NCBI GenBank assembly: GCA_029564935.1
Contig: JAKQPD010000222.1
Coordinates: 1-43,337 of the forward strand
DNA length: 43,337 nucleotides
Origin: Bacteroidota bacterium
GTDB lineage: Bacteria > Bacteroidota > Bacteroidia > Bacteroidales > VadinHA17
Reading direction: 5' to 3'
Within the stretch, counting starts at the first letter, position 1; each line of letters starts with the position of its first letter. This document shows, in pieces, positions 7,967 through 15,919 of the stretch. Made by a program: the position numbers and the translations under genes. Under the pieces are notes generated by a model. That model was not told where the DNA came from. It was given only the letters and a program-made list of their open reading frames with translations, and searched no databases.

Positions 7967-9499
7967 ATGTTACTCCATCAGCAGTTCGTCCGCATGGCGA
8001 AATCGCATGCAGCCAAAATGGCAATTATTGACAAATCCACAGGAAAGAATATTAACTACTCAACAGCCCTTATCGGAGCTCTGATCCTGAGTTCAAAGCT
8101 TGAAAAGTATGACAAGGGGTTTATCGGGATAATGATTCCCACTTCGGCAGGGTGTGCACTTGCAACTGTCGGTGCACTGATGAGCGGCAGGATACCTGTT
8201 ATGATAAATTATTCAACAGGTGCAGAGTCAAATGCGAAGTATGCCCGGAAAAAATGCAGGTTTAAAACAATAATAACCTCAAAAGCTTTACTTGAAAAAA
8301 TAAACTGTCCGCTTATCGACGGGATGGTATTGATAGAGGATATAATGGCCGGCGTTACTACCGGCGACAAGCTTAAGGCTGCTCTGAAAAGCAAGCTTCC
8401 GGTCAATTCGCTCCTCAGATGTATTCATAAAGGGGATGAAGATGATATATGCGTTATGCTGTTTACAAGCGGAAGTGAAAAAGATCCTAAAGCCGTCCCC
8501 CTTTCTCACCGGAACATCTCATCAAATATAAAAAGCTTCGGCGACTATATGGGAATTACCGGATCGGACATTATCCTGGCAAACCTTGTCTTTTACCATG
8601 TATTCGGACTGACAGTTAATCTCTGGGTACCACTGTATTATGGCATGACCATGATCACATATGCGAATCCGCTTGACTTCCAGACGATAAGCAGAATAGC
8701 CCGTGATGAAAAGCCGACTATAATGGTTGCCACGCCGAGTTTCTACTGGGGTTATCTTAACAAATCAGAACCCGGCGATTTCAGCAGCCTGAGGCTTATG
8801 GTTGCCGGAGCAGATAAATGTCCTGATGCCCTGAGGGATGGTTATATGAAAAAACACGGTGTTACACTTTTTGAAGGATATGGTGCAACAGAAACTTCTC
8901 CGGTCATCGCTGTAAATAAGCCTGAATTCGACAGACCGGGAAGTACCGGGAAAGTCATTCCGGGACTGAAGGTAAAAATTGAGAATTTTGAAACAGGAGA
9001 AGAATGCAAAACAGGAGAAACCGGAAAAATAATGGTCAAAGGTGATTCTGTTATGAAAGGATATTTTGAGGATCCGGAACTTACTGCCGAAGTTCTTAAT
9101 GATGGCTGGTATAATACCGGTGATATTGGTTACTTCGATGAAGATGGTTATTTATGGCATGCGGGACGCTTCAAGAGATTTGCAAAGGTAGGCGGAGAAA
9201 TGATCTCTCTTGTGAAAGTGGAAAACATCCTTGAAAAATATCTTCATGAAGGAGTTTCCTGCTGCGTTGTAGAGACAGCTGATGAAAAAAAAGGATCGTA
9301 TATAGTTGCAACAGTATCACAGGAAGTGAACAAGACCGAGATCCTTAGAAAGATGATGAATGACCTTCCCGGTATTGCCCTTCCCAGACAATTCGTTGTA
9401 ATTAATCCCCTGCCAGTGATGAGTTCGGGGAAGATAGATTTCCGGACCGTCACAAAGATGGTGAACAAAATAATGAGCGAGCAGAAAACTGAATTTTAA
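7967..9499 (+). CDS. AMP-binding acyl-ACP synthetase-like protein (Aas type)
   Basis: Adenylate-forming enzyme of 510 residues, probably cytoplasmic or membrane-associated. The phosphate-binding loop is FTSGSEKDPKAV at about residue 166, the A5 motif GYGATETSP at about 304, the hinge/A7 region GDIGYFDEDGYLWHAGR at about 384-400, and GRFKRFAKVGGEMISL at about 400-415. The last motif, with its FAKVGGEM wording, resembles the acyl-ACP synthetase half of the Aas protein, which re-acylates lysophospholipid, rather than ordinary acyl-CoA ligases (KxxGxxI). The acyltransferase half of Aas is absent and no acyltransferase is adjacent. The usual A10 lysine is expected near GKIDFRTV at the C-terminus and is present (SSGKID). 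It is a single gene in its direction, converging with the CBM9-like gene. The acyl substrate is unknown. Confidence 0.75.
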   Translation: MLLHQQFVRMAKSHAAKMAIIDKSTGKNINYSTALIGALILSSKLEKYDKGFIGIMIPTSAGCALATVGALMSGRIPVMINYSTGAESNAKYARKKCRFKTIITSKALLEKINCPLIDGMVLIEDIMAGVTTGDKLKAALKSKLPVNSLLRCIHKGDEDDICVMLFTSGSEKDPKAVPLSHRNISSNIKSFGDYMGITGSDIILANLVFYHVFGLTVNLWVPLYYGMTMITYANPLDFQTISRIARDEKPTIMVATPSFYWGYLNKSEPGDFSSLRLMVAGADKCPDALRDGYMKKHGVTLFEGYGATETSPVIAVNKPEFDRPGSTGKVIPGLKVKIENFETGEECKTGETGKIMVKGDSVMKGYFEDPELTAEVLNDGWYNTGDIGYFDEDGYLWHAGRFKRFAKVGGEMISLVKVENILEKYLHEGVSCCVVETADEKKGSYIVATVSQEVNKTEILRKMMNDLPGIALPRQFVVINPLPVMSSGKIDFRTVTKMVNKIMSEQKTEF

Positions 9500-9517
9500 C
9501 CGCAAAGGTCTCAAAGG
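9500..9517 (+). repeat. Short repeat words after stop codon
   Basis: Directly after the TAA the text contains GCAAAGGTCTCAAAGG, two AAAGG-type words 9 bp apart. It is a minimal member of the arrays found after many stop codons in this window. Confidence 0.3.
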
Positions 9518-10273
9518 TTATTCAAAAATGAAAGTCCCGAATTTATCGTATTCGTGGAAAGATTTATTTGTTTTCTGCCAGGCATAATGAGCTGTTCCCT
9601 TGTCATAATCGATCCGGTACATATTTGCCCTCCATTTTGTTCCTGAAACGGGAGGAACCTCTGGCAGGGGAGCCAGAAGCTTATATGGAATAAAAAATTC
9701 TGCTTTCCATCCCTTCACTGTACTTCCGCTTTCTTTACTTCCTCCGCTTACGCTGGTTTCATGCTGCGTTCTTTTATCACCTTCATAATGCCAGGGAAGC
9801 CATCCAAGGAACTTTCCTTTGTAATTTGGAACCATTATAGTAAGTTCATAATTCATCGGTGAAAGTTCATATTCAAAATATACCGGAAAGCTCTCTTCAG
9901 TCCACAGGAATACTTCCACAACATCCTCAGTGTAAATATTCTGCTGGTCTCCAATAATCGTTGAGGTCAGCTTCTTATCCTCACAATCGAACAGGAAGTA
10001 GATGCCTGTCTCAGAATAAAGGACTTTAACTCGTGTTGAATATGAAGCATAATCCGGCCCTTGTTGTACAAGATCCACCCATGACGTACCCTTCCATACA
10101 TCTGAGCTCCCGTAACCTGTCACCTTAAAGTCCTGGCATTTCTTAATTACAAGAGTTCCGCGTTCAGCATCTGCCTGTTTCGCTTTCCCGGTTACCTGGT
10201 TACAGGTGAGCCCTAAGGAGCTAACTATAAGCAGAATACAAACCGTTGAAATAGAAATAAATTTTTTTCTCAT
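9518..10273 (-). CDS. Exported CBM9-like (DOMON-fold) carbohydrate-binding protein
   Basis: Protein of 251 residues with an N-terminal export signal (residues 1 to about 24, ending SLGLTC; Cys24 may be lipidated although the lipobox is imperfect). The mature part fits the carbohydrate-binding family 9-like beta-sandwich common in Bacteroidota: SDVWKGTSW near the start, TRVKVLYSETGIYFLFDCED, then TEDVVEVFLWTE, YFEYELSPMN, GWKAEFFIPYKLL and a final FGTFIFE. These phrases recur in the same order in this family. It ends 18 bp from the convergent acyl-ACP-synthetase-like gene and has no cotranscribed partner. A role in binding oligosaccharides at the cell surface is plausible but not shown. Confidence 0.7.
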   Translation of the reverse strand: MRKKFISISTVCILLIVSSLGLTCNQVTGKAKQADAERGTLVIKKCQDFKVTGYGSSDVWKGTSWVDLVQQGPDYASYSTRVKVLYSETGIYFLFDCEDKKLTSTIIGDQQNIYTEDVVEVFLWTEESFPVYFEYELSPMNYELTIMVPNYKGKFLGWLPWHYEGDKRTQHETSVSGGSKESGSTVKGWKAEFFIPYKLLAPLPEVPPVSGTKWRANMYRIDYDKGTAHYAWQKTNKSFHEYDKFGTFIFE

Positions 10274-10559
10274 GATATAATTTTCACATTAATATGACTT
10301 ATTCAAAACTGGTCATTACTTAATTTCTCCCTTTGTGCTCTTCGTGCTTTCCTTCGTGCCCTTTGTGGTTAAGGTACATTACTGAATATTAAACTACTTC
10401 AGGACTGCATACCATGGTTTAAATTTATAAAAATGAACCAGGTTTATTAATAAGCAAAGTAATATTAATTTTAAAACAGAACAACTTTAGTATAGAATTT
10501 TTACGATCAGCCGGCAAATGATTTATTACCTTTAGCGGTTGATAATTTGAATTTTTGTT
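10274..10559. other. Divergent intergenic region with purine-rich repeat words
   Basis: 286 bp between two divergent genes. At 10327-10372, read on the minus strand, there are four related words: CACAAAGGG, CACGAAGGA, CACGAAGAG, CACAAAGGG. The remainder is AT-rich. TACCTTTA at 10527-10534 is a seven-of-eight match to the -7 consensus and is the best candidate promoter for the M20 operon, but no clear -33 was found. Confidence 0.4.
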
Positions 10560-11675
10560 ATGGATGTCGTTTCCCTCACAAGGAAATTAATTTCATTTAA
10601 TACAGTTAATCCTCCCGGAAATGAGGGAGAGATTGCACGATTCACAGGGAATCTGCTTGCAGACCATGGGTTTAAAGTTGAATATCAGGTTTACTCCGGA
10701 TCAAGGCTTCATATGATCGCAGAAAAAGGGATCGTTCCAGGCAAAGCGCCGTTGATATTATCCGGTCATTTTGATACGGTGCCGCCCGGGAATATTTCAT
10801 GGAATGTTGATCCCTTTGCCGGTGATGTTCATGAAGGAAAGATTTGGGGGCGTGGCTCGAGTGACATGAAAGGTGGTCTGGCAGCAATGGCAACAGCAGC
10901 AATTGAGGCTTTTAATGAAAAACCCCCTTCTTGTGGAGTAAAACTTATTTTTACAGCCGATGAAGAGCCGGGATGCCCGGGAATACTTCAGCTGGTAAGT
11001 ATTTCAAAAGAGCCGCCGGAAGCCAGCGCTATTATAATCGGAGAGCCTACTTCCAATCTTCCAGCCACAGGGCACAAGGGAGCCATTTATCTGAAAGCCC
11101 GGTTCAAGGGCAAAACCGCTCATTCCTCAATGCCGGAAAAGGGAATCAATGCGATCTACAAAGCAGCCCGGGCGGTTGTTAAGATATCTGAATTTAAATT
11201 TGAAGCTGAGCGGGACCAACTGCTTGGATATCCTACCATAAATGTCGGAAAAATAGCCGGAGGTCAGAACCTGAATTCAGTTGCCGATCATGCAGAGTTT
11301 ACTGTTGACATCCGTACAACCACGAAAGTCGATCATTCTGAGATACTTAAAAAACTTTCATCAAAAATCCTGATTGATGCAGTAATAGAAAAAATGACAG
11401 ATTTGCAACCTGTCTTTACCAGTGAGGAAGATCCGTTTGTCAGGCTTGTATACAGTATCTGTGGAGTTGAAGAACATGATAAAAGATTTCCCCTGGCCCT
11501 GCCTTATCTGACTGAGGGTGCAGTTCTTCAGAAGTTTTTCGGAGGTATACCGATTGTCATTCTCGGGCCTGGTGAACCTGAAACTGCTCACACTGCCAAT
11601 GAATTTTGTTATATTGACAGGCTGACTGAATCTGTAAGAATATACAAAGAGATTATTTTACAATGGCAACAATAA
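10560..11675 (+). CDS. M20-family metallohydrolase (ArgE/DapE type)
   Basis: Cytoplasmic zinc hydrolase of 371 residues without signal peptide. Metal and catalytic motifs are complete: GHFDTVP (His70, Asp72), GRGSSDMKGG (bridging Asp102), ADEEPG (catalytic Glu135, ligand Glu136), GEPT at about 160, a dimerisation domain including KTAHSSMPEKGINAI, and a C-terminal ligand His in ETAHTANEF. This is the ArgE/DapE/carboxypeptidase G2 layout, with usual length. Such enzymes cleave N-acyl or peptide bonds of amino acids, for example deacetylation or desuccinylation. It is the first of five tightly packed genes (3-bp gap to the next), so the reaction may release a free amine from the substrate of the pathway encoded downstream. 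The exact substrate is not known. Confidence 0.85.
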   Translation: MDVVSLTRKLISFNTVNPPGNEGEIARFTGNLLADHGFKVEYQVYSGSRLHMIAEKGIVPGKAPLILSGHFDTVPPGNISWNVDPFAGDVHEGKIWGRGSSDMKGGLAAMATAAIEAFNEKPPSCGVKLIFTADEEPGCPGILQLVSISKEPPEASAIIIGEPTSNLPATGHKGAIYLKARFKGKTAHSSMPEKGINAIYKAARAVVKISEFKFEAERDQLLGYPTINVGKIAGGQNLNSVADHAEFTVDIRTTTKVDHSEILKKLSSKILIDAVIEKMTDLQPVFTSEEDPFVRLVYSICGVEEHDKRFPLALPYLTEGAVLQKFFGGIPIVILGPGEPETAHTANEFCYIDRLTESVRIYKEIILQWQQ

Positions 11676-11678
11676 ATC

Positions 11679-12716
11679 ATGAAATTGAATACTGAAATTA
11701 TCAAAGATGAAGAGCAACTGGATGAAATGATATCCAGACCCGGAGCAAAGGTTATTGAAATGTTTTCCCGGATCGATGGTGATTTGATTTTCCTCGGGGT
11801 GTCCGGGAAAACTGGTCCCTACCTGGCCAGAATGGCAAAAAGGGCATGTGATGAAGCCGGGATCAGTAAAAGGATAATCGGTGTCGCGAGGTTTGAAACT
11901 CCGGGACAGAAGGAATCAATTGAAAAACATGGTATTGAATCTATCGCGGGCAATCTGCTTGACAGAGATTTTCTGACAAGCCTTCCGACAGTTAAAAATG
12001 TGTTCTTCCTGGCGGGAATGAAATTCGGAGCAGTTGACAACCTGCCACTGACCTGGGCTGTTAACTCCTACCTCCCGGCGATGGTTGCCGGACATTACCG
12101 CGATTCGAGGATAGTCGCATTTTCCACAGGATGTGTCTATCCGCTTGTCAGAACTGATTCCGGAGGTTCAAAAGAATCTGATCCGCCGGTTGCCATAGGA
12201 GAATATGCCCAGTCTTGCCTCGGAAGAGAGAGAATGTTTGAATATGTAAGCAATAAATATAAAACACCGGTAACTCTCATTCGTCTGAACTATTCAGTTG
12301 AGATGCGTTACGGGGTCCTGGTTGACATTGCTTCAAAAGTAATGACAGGACAGCCGGTTGATCTTGCGATGGGATATTTCAACGTGATATGGCAGGGAGA
12401 TATGAATGATTTCGTATTAAGATCGCTTGAGTTCGCTCAGTCGCCTGCCCGGATACTTAACATTACAGGGCCGGAAACACTATCTGTCAGGGATGTTGCA
12501 AATGAATTCGGAAGGTTGTCGGGTAATAAACCGGTTTTCATTAATAATGAAGCAGAAACGGCTTTGCTCAGCAATTCATCAGAAGCGCTCAGGCTTTTCG
12601 GCCAGCCCGGGGTACATCCTTCAACTATAATAAGATGGATATACGAATGGCTGAAATCAGGGAAAAGACTTCTCGGGAAGCCCACTCATTTTGAAGTACG
12701 GGATGGTAAATATTAG
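11679..12716 (+). CDS. NAD-dependent epimerase/dehydratase-like SDR lacking the catalytic lysine
   Basis: Extended short-chain dehydrogenase fold of 345 residues. The nucleotide-binding turn is GVSGKTGP at about residues 40-47. Later come GVARFETPG (end of the second strand), FLAGMKFGA and STGCVYPL, the position of the catalytic Ser/Thr. The active-site stretch is EYAQSCLGRERMFEY: Tyr176 is present but the usual Lys four residues later is Cys180. The C-terminal half (ILNITGPETLSVRDVA) is typical for sugar-nucleotide epimerase relatives. The missing Lys suggests altered chemistry or only ligand binding. It is cotranscribed with the M20 hydrolase (3 bp upstream) and the DapA-family gene (12 bp downstream). 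Confidence 0.75.
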   Translation: MKLNTEIIKDEEQLDEMISRPGAKVIEMFSRIDGDLIFLGVSGKTGPYLARMAKRACDEAGISKRIIGVARFETPGQKESIEKHGIESIAGNLLDRDFLTSLPTVKNVFFLAGMKFGAVDNLPLTWAVNSYLPAMVAGHYRDSRIVAFSTGCVYPLVRTDSGGSKESDPPVAIGEYAQSCLGRERMFEYVSNKYKTPVTLIRLNYSVEMRYGVLVDIASKVMTGQPVDLAMGYFNVIWQGDMNDFVLRSLEFAQSPARILNITGPETLSVRDVANEFGRLSGNKPVFINNEAETALLSNSSEALRLFGQPGVHPSTIIRWIYEWLKSGKRLLGKPTHFEVRDGKY

Positions 12717-12728
12717 AAAAACAATAAC

Positions 12729-13796
12729 ATGGAAAAACATTTTATGCCTTCCGAAACTGAAGATCTTCTTAAAAAAGGGACTGTCATTCCTGCGCTTCCC
12801 CTGGCACTGAACAGTAAGCGCAGGCTTGATGAAAGAAGCCAGAGAGCACTGATCCGATATTACCTTGATGCCGGAGCCGGAGGAATAGCAGTCGGGGTGC
12901 ATACAACACAGTTTGCAATAAGAAAGCCGGAAATCGGCATCTACAATCCTCTCCTGAAGATTGCTTCTGATGAAATGGACAATTATACAGGAAGGACAGG
13001 GAGGACTGTTATAAAAATTGCAGGTGTGATCGGTAAGACCGGACAGGCTGTTAAAGAGGTGGAACAGGCGCAGAAGAATGGTTATAATGCTGCACTTTTA
13101 AGTCTTGCTGCATTTAAAGATGATCCTAATTCTGCCATCCTTGAACATTGCAGGAGGATTGCGAAAATACTTCCCGTATTTGGCTTCTATCTTCAGCCGG
13201 CAGTGGGAGGAAGAAAGCTCGATCTGGATTTCTGGCGCGGATTTGCCGGAATAGAGAATGTAATTGCCATAAAAATCGCACCTTTCAACAGGTACCAGAC
13301 ACTTGATGTTGTCAGAGGTGTTGCCGAATCGGGAAGAGCTGATGATATTGCACTCTATACAGGTAATGATGACAGTATCCTTGTCGACCTGCTTACCGAA
13401 TATCGTATCAAAGTTAACGGAACTGAGATCAGCAAGAGAATAGCTGGCGGCCTGCTGGGGCACTGGGCGGTATGGACTCGTTCTGCCGTAACGCTTCTCG
13501 AAGATGTTAAGAAAGGTGTATTTGATAAAGATGTAAAAAAGGCTTTGATCCTTGCGAACCAGATCACCGACTGTAATGCCGCATTCTTTGATACAGCAAA
13601 TAATTTCCGGGGTTGTATTGCCGGGTTGCATGAAGTTTTACGCCGGCAGGGTCTGTTCAAAGGGATATGGACCCTCGATCCGGAAGAAAAACTGTCTCCC
13701 GGACAGAAAAAAGAGATTGACAGGGTCTATGCAGCATATCCGCATCTGAACGATGATAAATTCATATCTGAAAACCTTGATAAATGGCTCGGATAG
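12729..13796 (+). CDS. DapA/NAL-family aldolase-like protein, divergent subfamily
   Basis: TIM-barrel protein of 355 residues related to dihydrodipicolinate synthase and N-acetylneuraminate lyase. The Schiff-base lysine is identifiable as Lys182 in NVIAIKIAPFNRY. Other motifs are changed: the family GTTGE loop reads GVHTTQFAIR, and the YNxP region reads FYLQPAVGG, keeping the Tyr but not the Asn. It is about 50 residues longer than typical DapA (about 300), with extra sequence at both ends. A housekeeping lysine-synthesis role is unlikely; aldol cleavage or condensation of a 2-oxo acid in the pathway of this operon is inferred. The last 13 bp overlap the next gene, so the two are probably translationally coupled. 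Confidence 0.75.
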   Translation: MEKHFMPSETEDLLKKGTVIPALPLALNSKRRLDERSQRALIRYYLDAGAGGIAVGVHTTQFAIRKPEIGIYNPLLKIASDEMDNYTGRTGRTVIKIAGVIGKTGQAVKEVEQAQKNGYNAALLSLAAFKDDPNSAILEHCRRIAKILPVFGFYLQPAVGGRKLDLDFWRGFAGIENVIAIKIAPFNRYQTLDVVRGVAESGRADDIALYTGNDDSILVDLLTEYRIKVNGTEISKRIAGGLLGHWAVWTRSAVTLLEDVKKGVFDKDVKKALILANQITDCNAAFFDTANNFRGCIAGLHEVLRRQGLFKGIWTLDPEEKLSPGQKKEIDRVYAAYPHLNDDKFISENLDKWLG

Positions 13797-14986
13797 TCAG
13801 GATTGGCATCATAGGTACCGGAAAAAGGGGATTGAAACTGCTGAACTATATTCTGTTAACAGAAGGCGTTGAAATGGTTGCTGTTTGTGATACAGATTTC
13901 ACTGCAGCAGAAAAGGCAGCAGGCATATGTGCTGAATCCGGCAGGAAAATACCTGCTGTCTATGGTGGTAAGAAAGATTCCTGGAAGGAATTATTAAGAA
14001 AAGAAAATCCTGATGCTGTAATAATAACAACTACATGGGACTCACATGCGGCAATTGCAATCGAAGCGATGAAAATGGGTATTTATCCCGGTGTTGATGT
14101 ACCCGCGGCACTCTCGGTTGATGATCTCTGGCAGATGGTGGGGACATCGGAAGAAACAGGTGTTCCTTTCATGATGCTTGAAAACTGGAGCTTCAGGAGA
14201 GACAATCTGGCTCTGCTGAACATGGTGAGACTGGGAATGTTCGGAAAAATAGTCCATTGTCATTGTGCACATTCACATAATTGTATCGACCACTGGTTTT
14301 TCGACAGCACAACCGGTGAACCTCAATGGCAGGCGGAATACCTTATGAAATACAACAGGGCACAATACCCGACACATGCCGTTGGCCCTGTATTAAGCTG
14401 GATGGATATAAACCGCGGCGATATCTTTACGGAAATATACACGGTGACTTCTGCTCCTTCCGGGATATATGAATATTTCTCCAAAAAGTTCGGAGAAGAT
14501 CATCCGAATTTAAAGGTGAAATACAGGCAGGGAGATATAGTTACTTCAATTCTGACCACCAGGATGGGTAAAACACTTGTAATCAACAACGATCTGCAAT
14601 TACCCCGGCCATATTCAAACCGGTGGTTACTTCAGGGTACAAGGGGTGTATATGACGAGGAAAAAGGTTCCATTTATCTTGCCGACCACAGCCCCGCTTA
14701 CCAGAAATGGGAGCCCTGGCAGCCCTATGAAGAAAAGTTCAATCACAGGTGGTGGCAGACTGAATTTCCGTTAACCGCAGTAAGGGGAGCCGACTTTATA
14801 ATGCTCGACAGATTTTTGGATGCCGTAAGAACAAAAGGTCGTGTTCCTCTTGATATTTACGACGCTGCTGTAATGTCGGCAATAGTTGAATTATCAGGTA
14901 TTTCGGCGGAAAAGAAAATGCCGGTGCCATTTCCTGACTTCACAAATGGAAAATGGAAATCCAGTAAACCATATTTTGCACTTTAA
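13784..14986 (+). CDS. GH109-like Gfo/Idh/MocA-family protein
   Basis: Protein of 400 residues with an N-terminal Rossmann domain (GIIGTGKRGLKLL at about residues 8-20). The EKP motif of ordinary Gfo/Idh/MocA dehydrogenases is replaced by VDVPAA. What follows resembles GH109, the NAD-dependent alpha-N-acetylgalactosaminidase family: MMLENWSFRRDNLALLNMV, LGMFGKIVHC, YPTH (Tyr195-His198) and DINRGDIF. Family enzymes hydrolyse glycosides by transient oxidation through a tightly bound NAD. No twin-arginine or Sec signal is present, unlike many GH109 proteins, so a cytoplasmic role is expected. Whether it is a hydrolase or dehydrogenase cannot be decided from sequence. It overlaps the DapA-family gene by 13 bp and is followed 11 bp later by the GNAT gene. 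Confidence 0.75.
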   Translation: MARIVRIGIIGTGKRGLKLLNYILLTEGVEMVAVCDTDFTAAEKAAGICAESGRKIPAVYGGKKDSWKELLRKENPDAVIITTTWDSHAAIAIEAMKMGIYPGVDVPAALSVDDLWQMVGTSEETGVPFMMLENWSFRRDNLALLNMVRLGMFGKIVHCHCAHSHNCIDHWFFDSTTGEPQWQAEYLMKYNRAQYPTHAVGPVLSWMDINRGDIFTEIYTVTSAPSGIYEYFSKKFGEDHPNLKVKYRQGDIVTSILTTRMGKTLVINNDLQLPRPYSNRWLLQGTRGVYDEEKGSIYLADHSPAYQKWEPWQPYEEKFNHRWWQTEFPLTAVRGADFIMLDRFLDAVRTKGRVPLDIYDAAVMSAIVELSGISAEKKMPVPFPDFTNGKWKSSKPYFAL

Positions 14987-14997
14987 TAATATCTTCA

Positions 14998-15864
14998 ATG
15001 ATTACAGGACAGCGTATCAGAATAAGAACCCTGCGCAATGATGATATTCGCAATGCACTCAGCCTGTCATCTTCCGAAGGATGGAACCAGACAATGAAAG
15101 ACTGGAGCCGGATGATCGGGAACCCTCTCAATACCTGCATTGCAGCCGAATATGAAAACAGGATCATCGGAACTGCAACAGCGCTTAATCACAATGGTAA
15201 AGTTGCATGGATAGGAATGGTTCTCGTTGACAAGGAATTCCGCGGACAGGGAATCGGCAAACTGCTTATGACTACCATTATTGACATGCTCGGAAAATTC
15301 GATTCAATAAAGCTGGATGCCACTCCTTCAGGACTGCCATTATACAGGAAACTTGGCTTTAATGATGAATATATGATCGACAGGATGTTCAATCTGTCTG
15401 TGGCAGGTGAGGAAATCCCACATCATGGTAAGATACCTGAATTAATAAAAATTACTGATCTCAAGGGTATTGCAGAAAAAGACGAAGAGATCTTCGGGGT
15501 TTCACGATATTCTCTTCTTGAGAAACTATATGAGGATTTTCCGGAAAAAGCTTTAAAACTTGAGATCAGGAATTCCCTTTCTGCTTATATTTTAGGAAGA
15601 GAAGGCCTGAAGTATCATTATATTGGTCCGTGTGTCGCATCATCGGAAGATTCAGCACGCATCTTAATTTCAGCTGCATTGAGTAAGCTCAAAAGTCAAC
15701 CTGCAATCCTTGATATCCCGCAGGATAAGCAGGACATGATAAGGTGGCTGGAGTCAGCAGGATTTCAGAAACAAAGACATTTCACGAGGATGTACCTTAA
15801 AAGCAATTCCTTTAAGGGGATCACAAAAGACTACTATCTGATCAGTGGCCCGGAGTACGGATGA
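14998..15864 (+). CDS. GNAT N-acetyltransferase with two tandem domains
   Basis: Protein of 288 residues. The first half is a complete GNAT fold: RIRTLRNDDI at the start, WIGMVLVDKEFRGQGIGKLL at about residues 64-83 with the acetyl-CoA pyrophosphate loop RGQGIG, and LDATPSGLPLYRKLGF at about 101-116. The second half (from about 140) is a diverged GNAT-like domain of the kind seen in Acetyltransf_18 proteins (ending WLESAGFQKQRHFTRMYL). Such two-domain enzymes acetylate small molecules or carry out unknown acyl transfers. It is the last gene of the five-gene operon starting with an M20 hydrolase. Opposite deacylating and acylating activities in one operon are notable. Confidence 0.8.
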   Translation: MITGQRIRIRTLRNDDIRNALSLSSSEGWNQTMKDWSRMIGNPLNTCIAAEYENRIIGTATALNHNGKVAWIGMVLVDKEFRGQGIGKLLMTTIIDMLGKFDSIKLDATPSGLPLYRKLGFNDEYMIDRMFNLSVAGEEIPHHGKIPELIKITDLKGIAEKDEEIFGVSRYSLLEKLYEDFPEKALKLEIRNSLSAYILGREGLKYHYIGPCVASSEDSARILISAALSKLKSQPAILDIPQDKQDMIRWLESAGFQKQRHFTRMYLKSNSFKGITKDYYLISGPEYG

Positions 15865-15919
15865 TGTGATGCTCTTTTTAACCATGAAAAGAACCGATCA
15901 TCAATATGTGCCCTGGCAA

